From: Oscillospiraceae bacterium HV4-5-C5C
Lineage (GTDB): Bacteria > Bacillota > Clostridia > Saccharofermentanales > Fastidiosipilaceae
Assembly: GCA_012034405.1 (NCBI GenBank)
Contig: JAAVLZ010000011.1
Location: 48,482-112,481 of the forward strand
Direction: 5' to 3'
Length of the DNA stretch: 64,000 nucleotides
A model generated the notes under the pieces. That model saw only the letters and a program-made list of their open reading frames with translations. It searched no databases and was not told the origin of the DNA. Position 1 is the stretch's first letter. Each line of letters opens with the position of its first letter. Positions 27,577 through 37,092 of this stretch are shown here, piece by piece. The position numbers and the translations under genes are program-made.

Positions 27577-28533
27577 TCAGCGCTCTTCCCGGTAATAGCT
27601 GAGACCCACCGAGGCCGGCTGAGCGTTTTTTCGTTTTTGAAGGATGGAAGAAATAACCAGGACCAGCGCGGTCACAATAAAGGGCAGGGCGTCATAAAAC
27701 GCATTGGGCAGGCTGAGGACAGATTTGGGGACATAGTACTTCAGCACGCTGAAAGCACCAAATACGTAAGCGCCCAAAATCGCTCTGACCGGATTCCATG
27801 CCGCAAAGATGACCAAAGCCACTGCAATCCAGCCGCGACCGCCCACCGTATCACTGAGCCAGACGCCGCCATTGCTGACCATAGCAGCATAGGCACCGCC
27901 CAGGCCGCAGATGCCGCCGCCCAGCAGCAGGTTAAGGTACTTGACCCGGGTGACATGGATGCCGGCCGCATCAGCAGCTGCCGGATTTTCTCCCACCGCC
28001 CGAAGGTTGCGGCCACTGTGACTGTGATTGATGTACCATCCCAGCAGCAGCGCAATGGCTATGCTAAGGTATACAAAAAGGTCATAAGAAAACAGCAGGC
28101 TGCCGGCCACCGGCAGCTGACTCAAACCCGGTATGCTCAGCGCCTTCAGACGGTTATTCAGCGCTTCAGGCAGTTTCAGCGTATTGGTGGCTGTATTTAC
28201 CAGCATGTATTGGCCGATAAAGTTAGACAGGCCCACACCAAAAATCGTCAGGGTGAGCCCGGTCACGTTTTGATCCGCCATCAGGGTTACGGTCAGCAGC
28301 GCGTAAATCAAGGCGCCTAAAGCACCGGCTAAAAAGGCAAAGAGCAGACTCAGCAGCAGACTGCCGCTGAGGTACCCGGCCATAAAACCGGCGCAGGCGC
28401 CCATGGCCATCATACCCTCAACCCCCAGGTTGAGGTGACCGGCCTTTTCATTGACAATTTCGCCCAGCGTACCAAACAGCAAAGGGGTACCGGCCAATAC
28501 ACTATGAGAAATGAGCCTTATCAACGTACTCAT
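27577..28533 (-). CDS. BMP-type ABC transporter permease (NupQ/YufQ-like)
   Basis: This 318-residue integral membrane protein of the BPD_transp_2 family has GTLGEIVNEKAGHLNLGVEG at the N-terminus, the signature of the second permease of nucleoside-type importers, and about eight to nine hydrophobic helices. It is the last gene of a four-gene importer (lipoprotein, ATPase, two permeases). The relatives NupNOPQ/RnsBACD import purine nucleosides, which is the best guess here. Confidence 0.88.
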   Translation of the reverse strand: MSTLIRLISHSVLAGTPLLFGTLGEIVNEKAGHLNLGVEGMMAMGACAGFMAGYLSGSLLLSLLFAFLAGALGALIYALLTVTLMADQNVTGLTLTIFGVGLSNFIGQYMLVNTATNTLKLPEALNNRLKALSIPGLSQLPVAGSLLFSYDLFVYLSIAIALLLGWYINHSHSGRNLRAVGENPAAADAAGIHVTRVKYLNLLLGGGICGLGGAYAAMVSNGGVWLSDTVGGRGWIAVALVIFAAWNPVRAILGAYVFGAFSVLKYYVPKSVLSLPNAFYDALPFIVTALVLVISSILQKRKNAQPASVGLSYYREER

Positions 28534-28536
28534 GAT

Positions 28537-29694
28537 TTATACCTCCCTGACCTGAGTTTCCCGCGGTTTTGACCCTGAGCGGCGAACCAGGCGATAGCGC
28601 AGGAAAAACTCCCCGCCCAGCACACAAAACAGAATAATCCCCTGCAACACCGCAGCAAACTCCGCGGACAGATTGTAACTGGACCTCATAACTGAGGAGC
28701 CCTTTTCAAGGACGCTGAAAAAGAAAGCGGTCAGGGCGATACCAAAGGGATTCAGGTTAGCCAGCCAGGCTACTATAATAGCGGTAAAGCCTACGCCGCC
28801 GGCGACACTTTCCGCCAGGGTCATATCACTGCCTGAGGCCTGAACCATACCGGCAATGCCGGCCAGAGCCCCGCTGATGGCCATGGTCCTGAGGATAATG
28901 CGCCGGACATTCATGCCGGCATAGCGGGCTGTGGCCTGACTGGCACCGACCACCTTGATTTCATATCCGTGTTTACTGTATTTCAGGTAAACATAAACCA
29001 GTACCACCAGGATCAGTGCGATCAGCCAGCCTATCTGCACGCCGGCCAGCTTGGGCAACTGCGCTACCTTGTCAAAGCGGGCGATTTTGGGGAAGCCGGA
29101 GGACCCGGGATCTTTCCAGGGGCCGTCTCTGAAATATACAATGACATTGAGCGCGATGTAGTTCAGCATCAGGGTAAACAAGGTTTCATTGGTATTGAAG
29201 CGGGCTTTGAAAAAGGCCGGCAGCAGGCCCCAGAGCGCTCCGCCCACCGCCCCGGCTACAAACATGACCAGCAGCAGCGGCAGCCGGGGCCAGCTTGTAT
29301 GATAAAGCGCAAAATAGGTAGCAAAAACCGCCCCCATGATGATCTGACCTTCCGCGCCGATATTCCAGAAGCGCATTTTAAAGGCCAGACACACCGCCAG
29401 AGAACTAATGACCAGCGGGATCATCAGTCGGATGGTCATCCGCCAGGACTCAGCGTTGCCTAAAGCGCCATTTATGATCGTCATATATAAGGTCAGCGGA
29501 TTATAGCCCAGCGCCAGCATGAATAAGCCGCCCACCGCTATAGCCAGTAAGATAGACGCCATCTTCAGCAGGCCGCCTCTCTTTTTACCCATTTCCGGCC
29601 GTTTAGCTATATGCAGCCAGGGTTCGCGCTTCAGCAAAGCTCTGCTGAAGCCGCTGTCGTTCCGGTTCCCCTGTTCCTGCCGCTTTGCACTCAT
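28537..29694 (-). CDS. BMP-type ABC transporter permease (NupP/YufP-like)
   Basis: This 385-residue permease has about eight or more helices from residue 45 on, with the family segments FWNIGAEGQIIMGA and VGFTAIIVAWLANLNPFG. About 40 hydrophilic residues precede the first helix. Its stop is 3 bases from the next permease and its start overlaps the ATPase stop by 4 bases, so the set is tightly coupled. It forms the membrane channel as a heterodimer with the NupQ-like partner. Confidence 0.88.
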   Translation of the reverse strand: MSAKRQEQGNRNDSGFSRALLKREPWLHIAKRPEMGKKRGGLLKMASILLAIAVGGLFMLALGYNPLTLYMTIINGALGNAESWRMTIRLMIPLVISSLAVCLAFKMRFWNIGAEGQIIMGAVFATYFALYHTSWPRLPLLLVMFVAGAVGGALWGLLPAFFKARFNTNETLFTLMLNYIALNVIVYFRDGPWKDPGSSGFPKIARFDKVAQLPKLAGVQIGWLIALILVVLVYVYLKYSKHGYEIKVVGASQATARYAGMNVRRIILRTMAISGALAGIAGMVQASGSDMTLAESVAGGVGFTAIIVAWLANLNPFGIALTAFFFSVLEKGSSVMRSSYNLSAEFAAVLQGIILFCVLGGEFFLRYRLVRRSGSKPRETQVREV

Positions 29695-31295
29695 GCCAGT
29701 TCCTCCTTCAGCGTCATACCAGCCATCATCAGGCCTACCGTTTCCTTACTGGCCTGGCGCGCGTCCACTATACCGGTCACACGGCCATGGCACAGGACCA
29801 AGATGCGGTCGGCCAGCTCCAGCAGGACATCGAGGTCTTCGCCCAGATACAAAATGCCGCAGCCTTTCATTTTCTGCTCATTCAGCAGATCGTAGACGGT
29901 ATAGGAAGCGTTGATATCCAGACCCCGGACCGGGTAGGACGTAATCAGCACCTGCGGCTGGGATTCAATTTCCCGGCCCAGCAGCACCTTTTGCACGTTT
30001 CCGCCGGATAACAGCCTGACCGGGGTTTCCAGCGAAGGCGTGGAGATATCCAGTGTTTCCTTGAGTTGCTGGCTAAGTTGTTCCGCCGGTTTGCAGTCAA
30101 TGAAGAAGCCGCGGTGGTCCCGGTAGCTTTTCAACAGCATATTGCCGGGCATGCCCATGTCGCCCACCAGGCCCATGCCCAGACGGTCCTCCGGTACAAA
30201 GGCCAGGCTCACGCCTTTCTTGTATATTTCTGTGGTAGGCAGGCCGGAAATGACCTGGCCGCAGTAAGTAATGCTGCCGCTCTGACAAGGGGTCAGGCTG
30301 ACCAAGGCTTCACTCAGCTCCTTCTGACCACTGCCGGCTACCCCCGCCACGCCCAGGATTTCCCCTGTCTTCAGTTCAAAGGAAACCTGATCCAGGGCCT
30401 GACTGCCATCCGGCCGGATGACGGAAAGCTCCTGAACCGCCAGGAGGGTTTTCTGTCGCTCGGCCGCGTACGTAGGGCGGTTAATTTTCAGGTCAATGGC
30501 GTGACCTACCATGGTTTCCGTCAGGCTGCGCAGATCAGCCTGACTGGTCTGCAGCAGGGCCTCGCTGCGGCCGCGGCGCAGCACCATGACCCGGTCGCTG
30601 ATAGCGAGAACCTCATTTAGTTTATGGGTTATGATGATGATGGCACAGCCTTGCTGTTTCATCCGCCGCAAAATTGCAAACAGACTTTCGGTTTCCTGCG
30701 GAGTCAGTACGGCAGTCGGCTCGTCAAGGATCAGGATTCTGGCTCCGTGATAAAGGACTTTTACGACCTCAACCGTTTGCTTTTCGCTGACCGACATGTC
30801 ATAGACCGGTTTACCCAGGTCTACTGTCAGGCCATAGGTTTTGCACATCCGCTCAATTTCCTGGCGGTGTCTGGCCAGGCTGAATTTAGATGTCCGGGGG
30901 CCCAGCAAGATATTTTCCAGCGCGGTCATGGCTTCCACCAGCTTGAAATGCTGGTGAATCATACCGATGCCCAGGCTGATCGCATCCGCGGGGGTACTGA
31001 CGGAGACGGCCTGCCCGTCTACATATATCTGGCCTGAGTCAGGAAAATAAAGACCGGAAAGCAGATTCATCAAGGTCGTTTTACCGGAGCCGTTTTCGCC
31101 CAGCAACGCCAGGATTTCGCCATATTCTACCTCAAAGTCAATATGATCGTTGGCCAGAACACTGCCAAAGCGCTTGGTCAGACCCTGGCCGGCAATAGCC
31201 GGACCTGAGCGATAACCGTCCCGGCGCTCTCCCGGTGTCGCCGCTCCGGACGCTGCTGCCTCCGCCTTGGCCGGGCGGTCTTCATGATTGGACAT
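29691..31295 (-). CDS. BMP-type ABC transporter ATPase, two nucleotide-binding domains (NupO-like)
   Basis: This protein of about 534 residues has two ABC domains. The first has a full Walker A (GENGSGKTTL), a divergent signature (SVSEKQTVE) and Walker B ILILDEPTAVL. The second has the degenerate P-loop GVAGSGQKE and the signature LSGGNVQKV, the usual asymmetry of RbsA/NupO-type ATPases. The ATG at 31295 follows GGAGGG; an in-frame start at 31331 lacks a ribosome site and family support. It energises uptake by the two downstream permeases. Confidence 0.9.
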   Translation of the reverse strand: MSNHEDRPAKAEAAASGAATPGERRDGYRSGPAIAGQGLTKRFGSVLANDHIDFEVEYGEILALLGENGSGKTTLMNLLSGLYFPDSGQIYVDGQAVSVSTPADAISLGIGMIHQHFKLVEAMTALENILLGPRTSKFSLARHRQEIERMCKTYGLTVDLGKPVYDMSVSEKQTVEVVKVLYHGARILILDEPTAVLTPQETESLFAILRRMKQQGCAIIIITHKLNEVLAISDRVMVLRRGRSEALLQTSQADLRSLTETMVGHAIDLKINRPTYAAERQKTLLAVQELSVIRPDGSQALDQVSFELKTGEILGVAGVAGSGQKELSEALVSLTPCQSGSITYCGQVISGLPTTEIYKKGVSLAFVPEDRLGMGLVGDMGMPGNMLLKSYRDHRGFFIDCKPAEQLSQQLKETLDISTPSLETPVRLLSGGNVQKVLLGREIESQPQVLITSYPVRGLDINASYTVYDLLNEQKMKGCGILYLGEDLDVLLELADRILVLCHGRVTGIVDARQASKETVGLMMAGMTLKEELA

Positions 31296-31397
31296 CTTTT
31301 CCCTCCTAAAAAGCGCTCCCTGACCCCCCACAGCACATGAAGGGCCGGAAGCGCCGCTCCCGCTGAGGAAGCATCCGACAAGCTGTCTGCCGCGGAT

Positions 31398-32699
31398 TTA
31401 GTCCGCTACGACATTGCGGTAATACCAGTTGATCCCGCTCTTGATGGTCGTGTCATCCAGTGTGCCGCCCTCCGTACCGATAGTCTGGCCGTCATTAGTC
31501 TCCAGCACACCGTCAAAGACGTTGAAAGAACCGTCCAGAATAGCCGCACGGGCAGCCTCTACCTTTTCTGCAGTACCCTCCGCCACCAGATCACTCAGTG
31601 GCGAAATATCTACCAGGCCATCTGCCATGCCGCCATAATATACGGTTGGCGTCCAGGTGCCGTCAATGACCTGCTGCACGGCCTGAGTATAATAGACACC
31701 CCAGTCCCAGACCACCGAAGTCAGGACCGCGCCCGGCGCGTCCTTACTCATGTCGGAGTTATAGCCTACGCCATAAACGCCTGCGTCTTCTGCCGCCAGC
31801 TGCGGGTTCGGTGTATCGCAATGCTGGGCAATGACATCACAGCCTTCACCGATCAGAGCAATGGCGGCGTTGCTTTCTTCCTCAGGCGCAAACCAGCTGT
31901 TCGTGACCTTGACATAGATCTTGGCATCCGGATTGACTGACTCCACACCAATCGCAAAGGCATCAATACCACCGGTAACCTCTGAGTTGTCCTGACCCAT
32001 AGCGGCAACATAGCCGATCTTATTGGTGGTCGTCTTCATGCCGGCAACAATACCGGACAGGTAACGAGCCTGATAGATACGGCCGAAATAGTTGGAGAAG
32101 TTGGTATCATTGCTCTTGTAACCGGTTCCGTGGCAGAAGACCACATCCGGATACTCTTCCGCCATCGCTTCAACGGTGTCCATATACCCCCAGCTGGTGG
32201 CAAAAATCACGTTGGCTCCCTCCGCGATACATTCACGGATCGCGGTCTCACAAGCTGACGGATCAGAGTCGCTGACATTGTTTTTACGGATAATCTGATC
32301 ATCCCTCAAGCCCAGGGTGGCCTGCATTTCCTGAATGCCAACATCATGGGTATAGGTATAGCCCGAGCCCTCTGACGGATCGGTGATGTGGATCACGCCG
32401 ATGATAATCTTATCCTTGTCAATCGGAGTGCGGACCACCTCTGCGGTGTCAGCAGTCGTGGCTACGGTGCTGACGCCATCCTCATCCGCGGCCTCAGTGG
32501 TTGCAGCTTCCGTGGTCGCGGCAGCGCTGGTCTCTGCGCCAGTCTCTGCTTCAGCAGCCGCTGCCGTGGTCGTGGCGGCCGCGGCAGTCGTGGCGGCTCC
32601 GGTCGCGGTGGTCGTCTCAGCTTGCCCCGACGCTGAACAGGCCCCCAGGGTGGACAGCAGGAAGGCTGCCGTCAAAAATACAGTTCCCAGTTTCTTCAT
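31398..32699 (-). CDS. BMP-family substrate-binding lipoprotein (NupN/BmpA-like)
   Basis: This lipoprotein of about 433 residues has a signal peptide with lipobox STLGAC (Cys near 21), then a long Ala/Thr/Glu-rich linker (about 25-85), then a BMP/Med type I binding fold (IIGVIHITDPSEGSGYTYTHD and QDNSEVTGGIDAFAIG). It delivers the ligand, probably a nucleoside, to the ABC complex on the outer face of the membrane. The ATG at 32699 follows GGAGG by 8 bases. It is the first gene of the importer operon. No purine riboswitch was seen in its leader. Confidence 0.9.
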   Translation of the reverse strand: MKKLGTVFLTAAFLLSTLGACSASGQAETTTATGAATTAAAATTTAAAAEAETGAETSAAATTEAATTEAADEDGVSTVATTADTAEVVRTPIDKDKIIIGVIHITDPSEGSGYTYTHDVGIQEMQATLGLRDDQIIRKNNVSDSDPSACETAIRECIAEGANVIFATSWGYMDTVEAMAEEYPDVVFCHGTGYKSNDTNFSNYFGRIYQARYLSGIVAGMKTTTNKIGYVAAMGQDNSEVTGGIDAFAIGVESVNPDAKIYVKVTNSWFAPEEESNAAIALIGEGCDVIAQHCDTPNPQLAAEDAGVYGVGYNSDMSKDAPGAVLTSVVWDWGVYYTQAVQQVIDGTWTPTVYYGGMADGLVDISPLSDLVAEGTAEKVEAARAAILDGSFNVFDGVLETNDGQTIGTEGGTLDDTTIKSGINWYYRNVVAD

Positions 32700-32976
32700 A
32701 CCCTTATCCTCCTCATAAAACACCGGCAGCCGGCTCCGGCGTCGGTGTTTTTATAGAGTGTATTTATAGCACAAGATCAAACAAAGCAAAAGACCAAAAG
32801 CATAAAATTGCTTCTGGTCTTTCATTATCCGTGCAAAAACCGATTGTTTTTGTACCAAATTAATCTTTTTTAGATCGTTTTTGCAGTCACAAATATGGCG
32901 ACTTGCACTTTTACTAAGATGAGCCGGCTTCAGCCCGCGGTACCTCAAAGCCTCCCGGGCGCCGGGGGTCCGGCCA

Positions 32977-34191
32977 TTACAGTTCCGTCGCTTTCACCGA
33001 CGCCGTCAGGCTGTCCGCCAAAGCCAGCAGCTGCTGCTGTTGCTCCGCCTTCACCGCGGAGTGAATGATCACCGGTTCTGCCAGGATTTCAGTATTTTTC
33101 ATGCTGCCCAGCAGTTCAGTCATGTAACGCTGGGCCTGCGGCGCCCAGCTGCCGTTAGCCAGAACCGCGGCTTTACGGCCGCGCAGGTTTAAGGCCGCCA
33201 TTTCCCTGAGCAGATTTTCCATCCCGTAATATAGCTGCGAATTATAGGTGGGCGAAGCCACCACCAGATGGCTGTATTTAAAGGCGTCCGCAATGATGTA
33301 AGAAGCCTGGGTTTTGGACAGATCATAGACCCGCAGATCAGCCACGCCGCGCTGCGCCAGCTGATTGGCCAGCAGATCCACCGCATTTTCCGTATTGCCG
33401 TACATAGAAGCATATACCAGCACAACCCCGGCCTTTTCAGGCTGATAGGTGCTCCAGTGCTGATACTTATCTAAAAAGTACGCCAGATTCTGGCGCCAGA
33501 TCGGTCCGTGCAGCGGCAGGATCATATTAAGTGGTTTATCGGCAAATTTTTTGAGCGCGTTTTGAACCTGAACGCCGTATTTGCCCACAATATTGCAGTA
33601 GTAGCGGCGCGACTCGTCCAGATACAGGCGGTCAAAATCGGTCTCATCCGCAAACAGATTACCCGCCAGCGCCCCAAAGCTGCCAAAAGCATCCGCGGAA
33701 AACAGCCAGCCCTCCGTCTGTTCATAGGTAAACATAACCTCCGGCCAATGGACCATCGGCGCAAAGCCAAACGTCAGGCGGTGCTGCCCCAGGTTCAGCT
33801 CATCCCACTCCTTAACTTCAATCGTGCGCCCGGCAATATCCAGCTCATAAAACTGGCTGATCAGCTGAAAGGTCTTTTTATTCCCCACCAATTTCAGATC
33901 CGGATAGCGCAGGCACAGCTCATCAATATTGGCGCAGTGATCCGGCTCCATATGGTTAATGACCAGGTAATCCAGCGGCCGGCCCGCCAGAGCAGCCTGC
34001 ACATTTTCCAAAAACTGACGGGATATGGATGAATCCGCTGTATCCAGCAGCGCGGTCTTTTCATCCCGGATTAAATAAGAATTATATGTAATTCCATCAG
34101 GTAAAGGAAACATGTTTTCAAACAAGGCCAAACGGCGGTCAACGCCGCCCACCCAAAACAAGTCCGGTTTCAGTTCTCTGATATTGTACAT
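32977..34191 (-). CDS. fprA: Flavodiiron protein (FprA type)
   Basis: The 404-residue protein combines a metallo-beta-lactamase-like diiron domain (1-255) with a flavodoxin domain (about 258-400). Diiron ligands are seen in HMEPDH (80-85), in FAPMVHWPE and in FSADAFG, with another His in LPLHGPIW. FMN-binding loops include SMYGNTENA. Such proteins reduce oxygen to water, or NO to nitrous oxide, and protect anaerobes; electrons usually come from rubredoxin or F420/NADH flavoproteins. It is monocistronic, with its promoter inside an inverted repeat. Confidence 0.95.
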   Translation of the reverse strand: MYNIRELKPDLFWVGGVDRRLALFENMFPLPDGITYNSYLIRDEKTALLDTADSSISRQFLENVQAALAGRPLDYLVINHMEPDHCANIDELCLRYPDLKLVGNKKTFQLISQFYELDIAGRTIEVKEWDELNLGQHRLTFGFAPMVHWPEVMFTYEQTEGWLFSADAFGSFGALAGNLFADETDFDRLYLDESRRYYCNIVGKYGVQVQNALKKFADKPLNMILPLHGPIWRQNLAYFLDKYQHWSTYQPEKAGVVLVYASMYGNTENAVDLLANQLAQRGVADLRVYDLSKTQASYIIADAFKYSHLVVASPTYNSQLYYGMENLLREMAALNLRGRKAAVLANGSWAPQAQRYMTELLGSMKNTEILAEPVIIHSAVKAEQQQQLLALADSLTASVKATEL

Positions 34192-34236
34192 GTGCGCTCC
34201 TCAGTTTCCGTATCATTCTGTCTGTCGTGCCGTTTA

Positions 34237-34263
34237 AGCGAAGGTATTATATCCTACTTCGCT
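34237..34263 (-). promoter_or_regulatory. fprA promoter inside an inverted repeat
   Basis: A TATAAT on the minus strand (34246-34251) is flanked by perfect 7-bp inverted arms AGCGAAG (34237-34243) and CTTCGCT (34257-34263), as expected of an operator for a repressor that covers the -10. Confidence 0.45.
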
Positions 34264-34290
34264 ACCGCGCTCTACATATGATATCACGTA

Positions 34291-34602
34291 TTAATCAAGG
34301 TGAAAGAGCAGCGGCAGTAGCTCAGATACAGGACTGTTATCCGGATTGGTTTCCATCAGATCCGCCATATAGTCCCACCAGCGCCGATTGATCGCTTGCT
34401 CCGTACTTTCATCATACCGGGCAGCATCATCAAATTCAATGTAACCAAATAATGTATGGGTAGCCGGGTCCAAAAAGATGGAATAATTCCGTCCGCCGTA
34501 TTCATGAATCAAAGCTTTCATTTCCGGCCAGAGCTGCTGGTGCCGGCGTTCGTACTCTGCTTCACAGCCGGGATATAGGTGCATTTTAAAACCTCTGATC
34601 AT
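34291..34602 (-). CDS. rhaM: L-rhamnose mutarotase
   Basis: RhaM interconverts alpha- and beta-L-rhamnose to supply the anomer used by rhamnose isomerase. The 103-residue length is typical. Family motifs are YERRHQQLWPEM (His and Trp in the active site), GRNYSIFLD, GYIEFDD and INRRWWDYMADLM. It is divergent from an AraC-type regulator and lies near rhaA and rhaB. Confidence 0.95.
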   Translation of the reverse strand: MIRGFKMHLYPGCEAEYERRHQQLWPEMKALIHEYGGRNYSIFLDPATHTLFGYIEFDDAARYDESTEQAINRRWWDYMADLMETNPDNSPVSELLPLLFHLD

Positions 34603-34654
34603 CTGCCTGTCCTCCTTTGGTCGCGGCTGGCAGCCTTCGGTTACCTCAAGTGTT

Positions 34655-34666
34655 TTATGCTATAAT
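34655..34666 (+). promoter_or_regulatory. Promoter of the rhamnose AraC-type gene
   Basis: TATAAT at 34661-34666 is preceded by TG one base upstream (TGCTATAAT), an extended -10. No strong -35 is visible. Confidence 0.45.
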
Positions 34667-34721
34667 CTGGCCAGTTATCCGTCCAAACAGCCTGACTCCG
34701 ACAAGGAGGTTTTGCGCGCTG

Positions 34722-35624
34722 ATGACCCGCCGGCAGGAAATTTATGAAAAGCTGTCTTTAAACTGGAGCCCCGATTCCATCAGGCTCTTTGTCAGTCAGA
34801 CCCCGATTTCACGTTCCCTGCCCTTTTTTGTGCAGGAAGCAGGGGATTTCAAAACATTTTATCCTTATTATACTGAGCGGCGCAATCTGCCGTCCCTGCA
34901 ATTCATTTACACGCTCCGGGGCCAGGGGTGTCTGGATCTGGGGGACCGGCACTTTGAGGTCCGGCCGGAGTCTGTCCTGCTGATCAACTGTTTCAGGCCC
35001 CACCGCTATTACACTGCCCCAGGTCAGACCTGGGATTTTTTGTGGGTCCATTTTTGGGGACCGGCGGCTGCGGGCTTTGCTGCCTTGCTGGAGCAGTATC
35101 AGACCGGACCCTTTGCTACCGATCACCCCTGGCAGATTGAGCTGTGGCTGCGCCGTCTTCTGTCTCTGAACCAGCGCCGCTGCAGCGGTTATGAAGTCCA
35201 ATCCTCCGCCGTCATTGACAGCTTGCTGAGCGATCTGTTGCTGCAGCAGCTGTTTGAGCTGAAGCCGGCCGCGACGGCTGACCGCGCGCTCAGTCAGGCG
35301 CTCAGCTATATCCAGGCACATGCTGCGGAGGATTTATCCTTGCAGCAGCTGGCCCGGATAGCCGGTTTAAGCAAGTATTACTTTGCCCGGCAGTTTAAAG
35401 CGCTCACCGGCCAGACCGTGCAGGAGTATATCATCCGCACCCGCCTGGAGCGGGCCAAAGCAAAGCTGCGGGATACCAGTCTCAGCCTTAATGATATCGC
35501 CTTCAGCTGCGGCATCCACAGCGCTACCCATCTGATTAATCTGTTTAAAACCCGCGAAGGTCTCACGCCGCACCAGTACCGCCGGCAATGGCAAACTACC
35601 GGCGGCCCCCGCCCGCGGCTGTAA
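34722..35624 (+). CDS. AraC-family regulator, probable rhamnose activator (RhaS/RhaR-like role)
   Basis: This protein of about 300 residues has an N-terminal cupin-type sensor and a C-terminal two-helix-turn-helix domain (LSLQQLARIAGLSKYYFARQF and LNDIAFSCGIHSATHLINLF). The ATG at 34722 follows AAGGAGG by 12 bases; upstream in-frame codons from 34617 lack support. It lies between divergent rhaM and convergent rhaA, so control of rhamnose genes is inferred from position. It is not a close RhaS copy by eye, and the ligand is unproven. Confidence 0.82.
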   Translation: MTRRQEIYEKLSLNWSPDSIRLFVSQTPISRSLPFFVQEAGDFKTFYPYYTERRNLPSLQFIYTLRGQGCLDLGDRHFEVRPESVLLINCFRPHRYYTAPGQTWDFLWVHFWGPAAAGFAALLEQYQTGPFATDHPWQIELWLRRLLSLNQRRCSGYEVQSSAVIDSLLSDLLLQQLFELKPAATADRALSQALSYIQAHAAEDLSLQQLARIAGLSKYYFARQFKALTGQTVQEYIIRTRLERAKAKLRDTSLSLNDIAFSCGIHSATHLINLFKTREGLTPHQYRRQWQTTGGPRPRL

Positions 35625-35677
35625 ACCCCGCCCCCGGGCTTCCGCAGGCTGGGAAGACCTAGGTCTCCTGTCAGGGC

Positions 35678-36940
35678 CTAAGCGCGCTTGCTCTGCACCA
35701 GCCGCTCATAGCGTTTGAGCTCCTCCAGCCAGCTGATCCCTACGCCTGCACCTTCCTGCAGGCAAAGGTAGTCCCAGACAGCCTGCGCCGGCAGATTTTT
35801 GCGTTCCTCCTGCCAGGCCAGCCGGCTGGTAAAATCTCCCGCGGCTTCCGCCTGTCTGAGCTTGTCCAGCGGTGCCAGATAGGCGTTGAGCAAGGCTTTA
35901 CGACTGTTCCTGAGACCGATGACCCAGGCGGCCACCCGGTTAATTGAGGCATCAAAGAAATCCAGGCCGATAAACACCCGGTTTTCATAACGGTTAAAAA
36001 CGATCTCGTCCATCGTGCGCTGCAGTTCGTCATCATAAACCACCACGTGGTCGCTGTCCCAGCGGACCGGCCGGCTGACATGCAGCAGAATCTGATCCAG
36101 ATATTGCAAGACCGCGCTGATCTTGGCACTGATCACCTCAGTCGGGTGAAAATGACCCGCGTCCAGGCAATAAAGCTTATGGCGGCTGAGCGCGTAGCCG
36201 TAGGAAAACTCATGACTGGCTACAGTATAGCTTTCCGCCCCGATACCAAAGAGCTTGCTTTCAATCGCGCAGGGAATCAGGCGCTCATCCAGCTTATCCG
36301 CAAAAATCTCATCCAGTGACTGCAACATCCGTTCCCTGGGTCTGGCCGTATCCGCGGGCTGATCCTTATAGCCATCCGGCATCCAGTAGTTAATTACGCA
36401 GGGGCTGCCCAGTTTTTGGGCAAACCCGATTCCGATCTCCCTGCAGCGGCGCCCGTGCTCCACCCAGAACCGGCGGCAATCGGCATCGGCGCTGGCCAGC
36501 GTGAAGTTGCCGTCCATCCGGGGGTGTGAAAAGAAGGTCGGATTAAAATCCAGACCGATTTTAAGATGATCCGCCCAATCGACCCAGGGTAAAAAGTCTT
36601 CAATCGTATAAGCATCCCGGTCTCTTTTAGGGTCAGTCTTCAGCGCGTAGCTCGCATGCAGATTCAGCTTAAGCTTACCGGGGCTGAGAGACATGGCTTT
36701 TTCAATATCCTGGGTGAGCTGAGCAAAATCAACTGCCCGGCCGGGATAATTGCCGGTGGTGGCAATACCGCCGTTCAGGCTGTCACTGCCGTCAAACCCC
36801 AGCACATCATCTCCCTGCCAGCATTGCATAGAGACCGGTATCTGCACAGCCCGGCTGATAGCCGCGTCAGTATCCACACCCAGATCCCTGTACTGGTCAC
36901 GGGCAGACTCATAGACCTTGATGATCAGATCTTCATTCAT
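35678..36940 (-). CDS. rhaA: L-rhamnose isomerase
   Basis: RhaA converts L-rhamnose to L-rhamnulose using Mn2+. The 420-residue length matches E. coli RhaA. Metal-site stretches are LDAGHFHPTEVISAK and VRWDSDHVV. FDGSDSLNGGIATTGNYPG near the N-terminus and LDFFDASINR near residue 320 are family features. The ATG at 36940 follows GGAGG by 7 bases; an in-frame start at 37048 adds a segment without homology. It follows rhaB on the same strand. Confidence 0.96.
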   Translation of the reverse strand: MNEDLIIKVYESARDQYRDLGVDTDAAISRAVQIPVSMQCWQGDDVLGFDGSDSLNGGIATTGNYPGRAVDFAQLTQDIEKAMSLSPGKLKLNLHASYALKTDPKRDRDAYTIEDFLPWVDWADHLKIGLDFNPTFFSHPRMDGNFTLASADADCRRFWVEHGRRCREIGIGFAQKLGSPCVINYWMPDGYKDQPADTARPRERMLQSLDEIFADKLDERLIPCAIESKLFGIGAESYTVASHEFSYGYALSRHKLYCLDAGHFHPTEVISAKISAVLQYLDQILLHVSRPVRWDSDHVVVYDDELQRTMDEIVFNRYENRVFIGLDFFDASINRVAAWVIGLRNSRKALLNAYLAPLDKLRQAEAAGDFTSRLAWQEERKNLPAQAVWDYLCLQEGAGVGISWLEELKRYERLVQSKRA

Positions 36941-37092
36941 AGCAAAACCTCCCTCGGTCAGAGCTAAGCCTGCAGCTTCCAGTCTGAACCGGCAACACCT
37001 GTTCCCTGACTCTGCCTCCATTATAATGAGCCCGGGCAGCGGAGGCATTAGCCTGCTTGCTTATAAAATCAAAGGATATTGCTCTTTTACGG

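Noticed and set aside
32700..32976. Purine riboswitch in the leader of the BMP importer
   Set aside because: No three-way-junction consensus of a purine riboswitch was found. The stretch is AT-rich and holds only weak promoter-like sequence.
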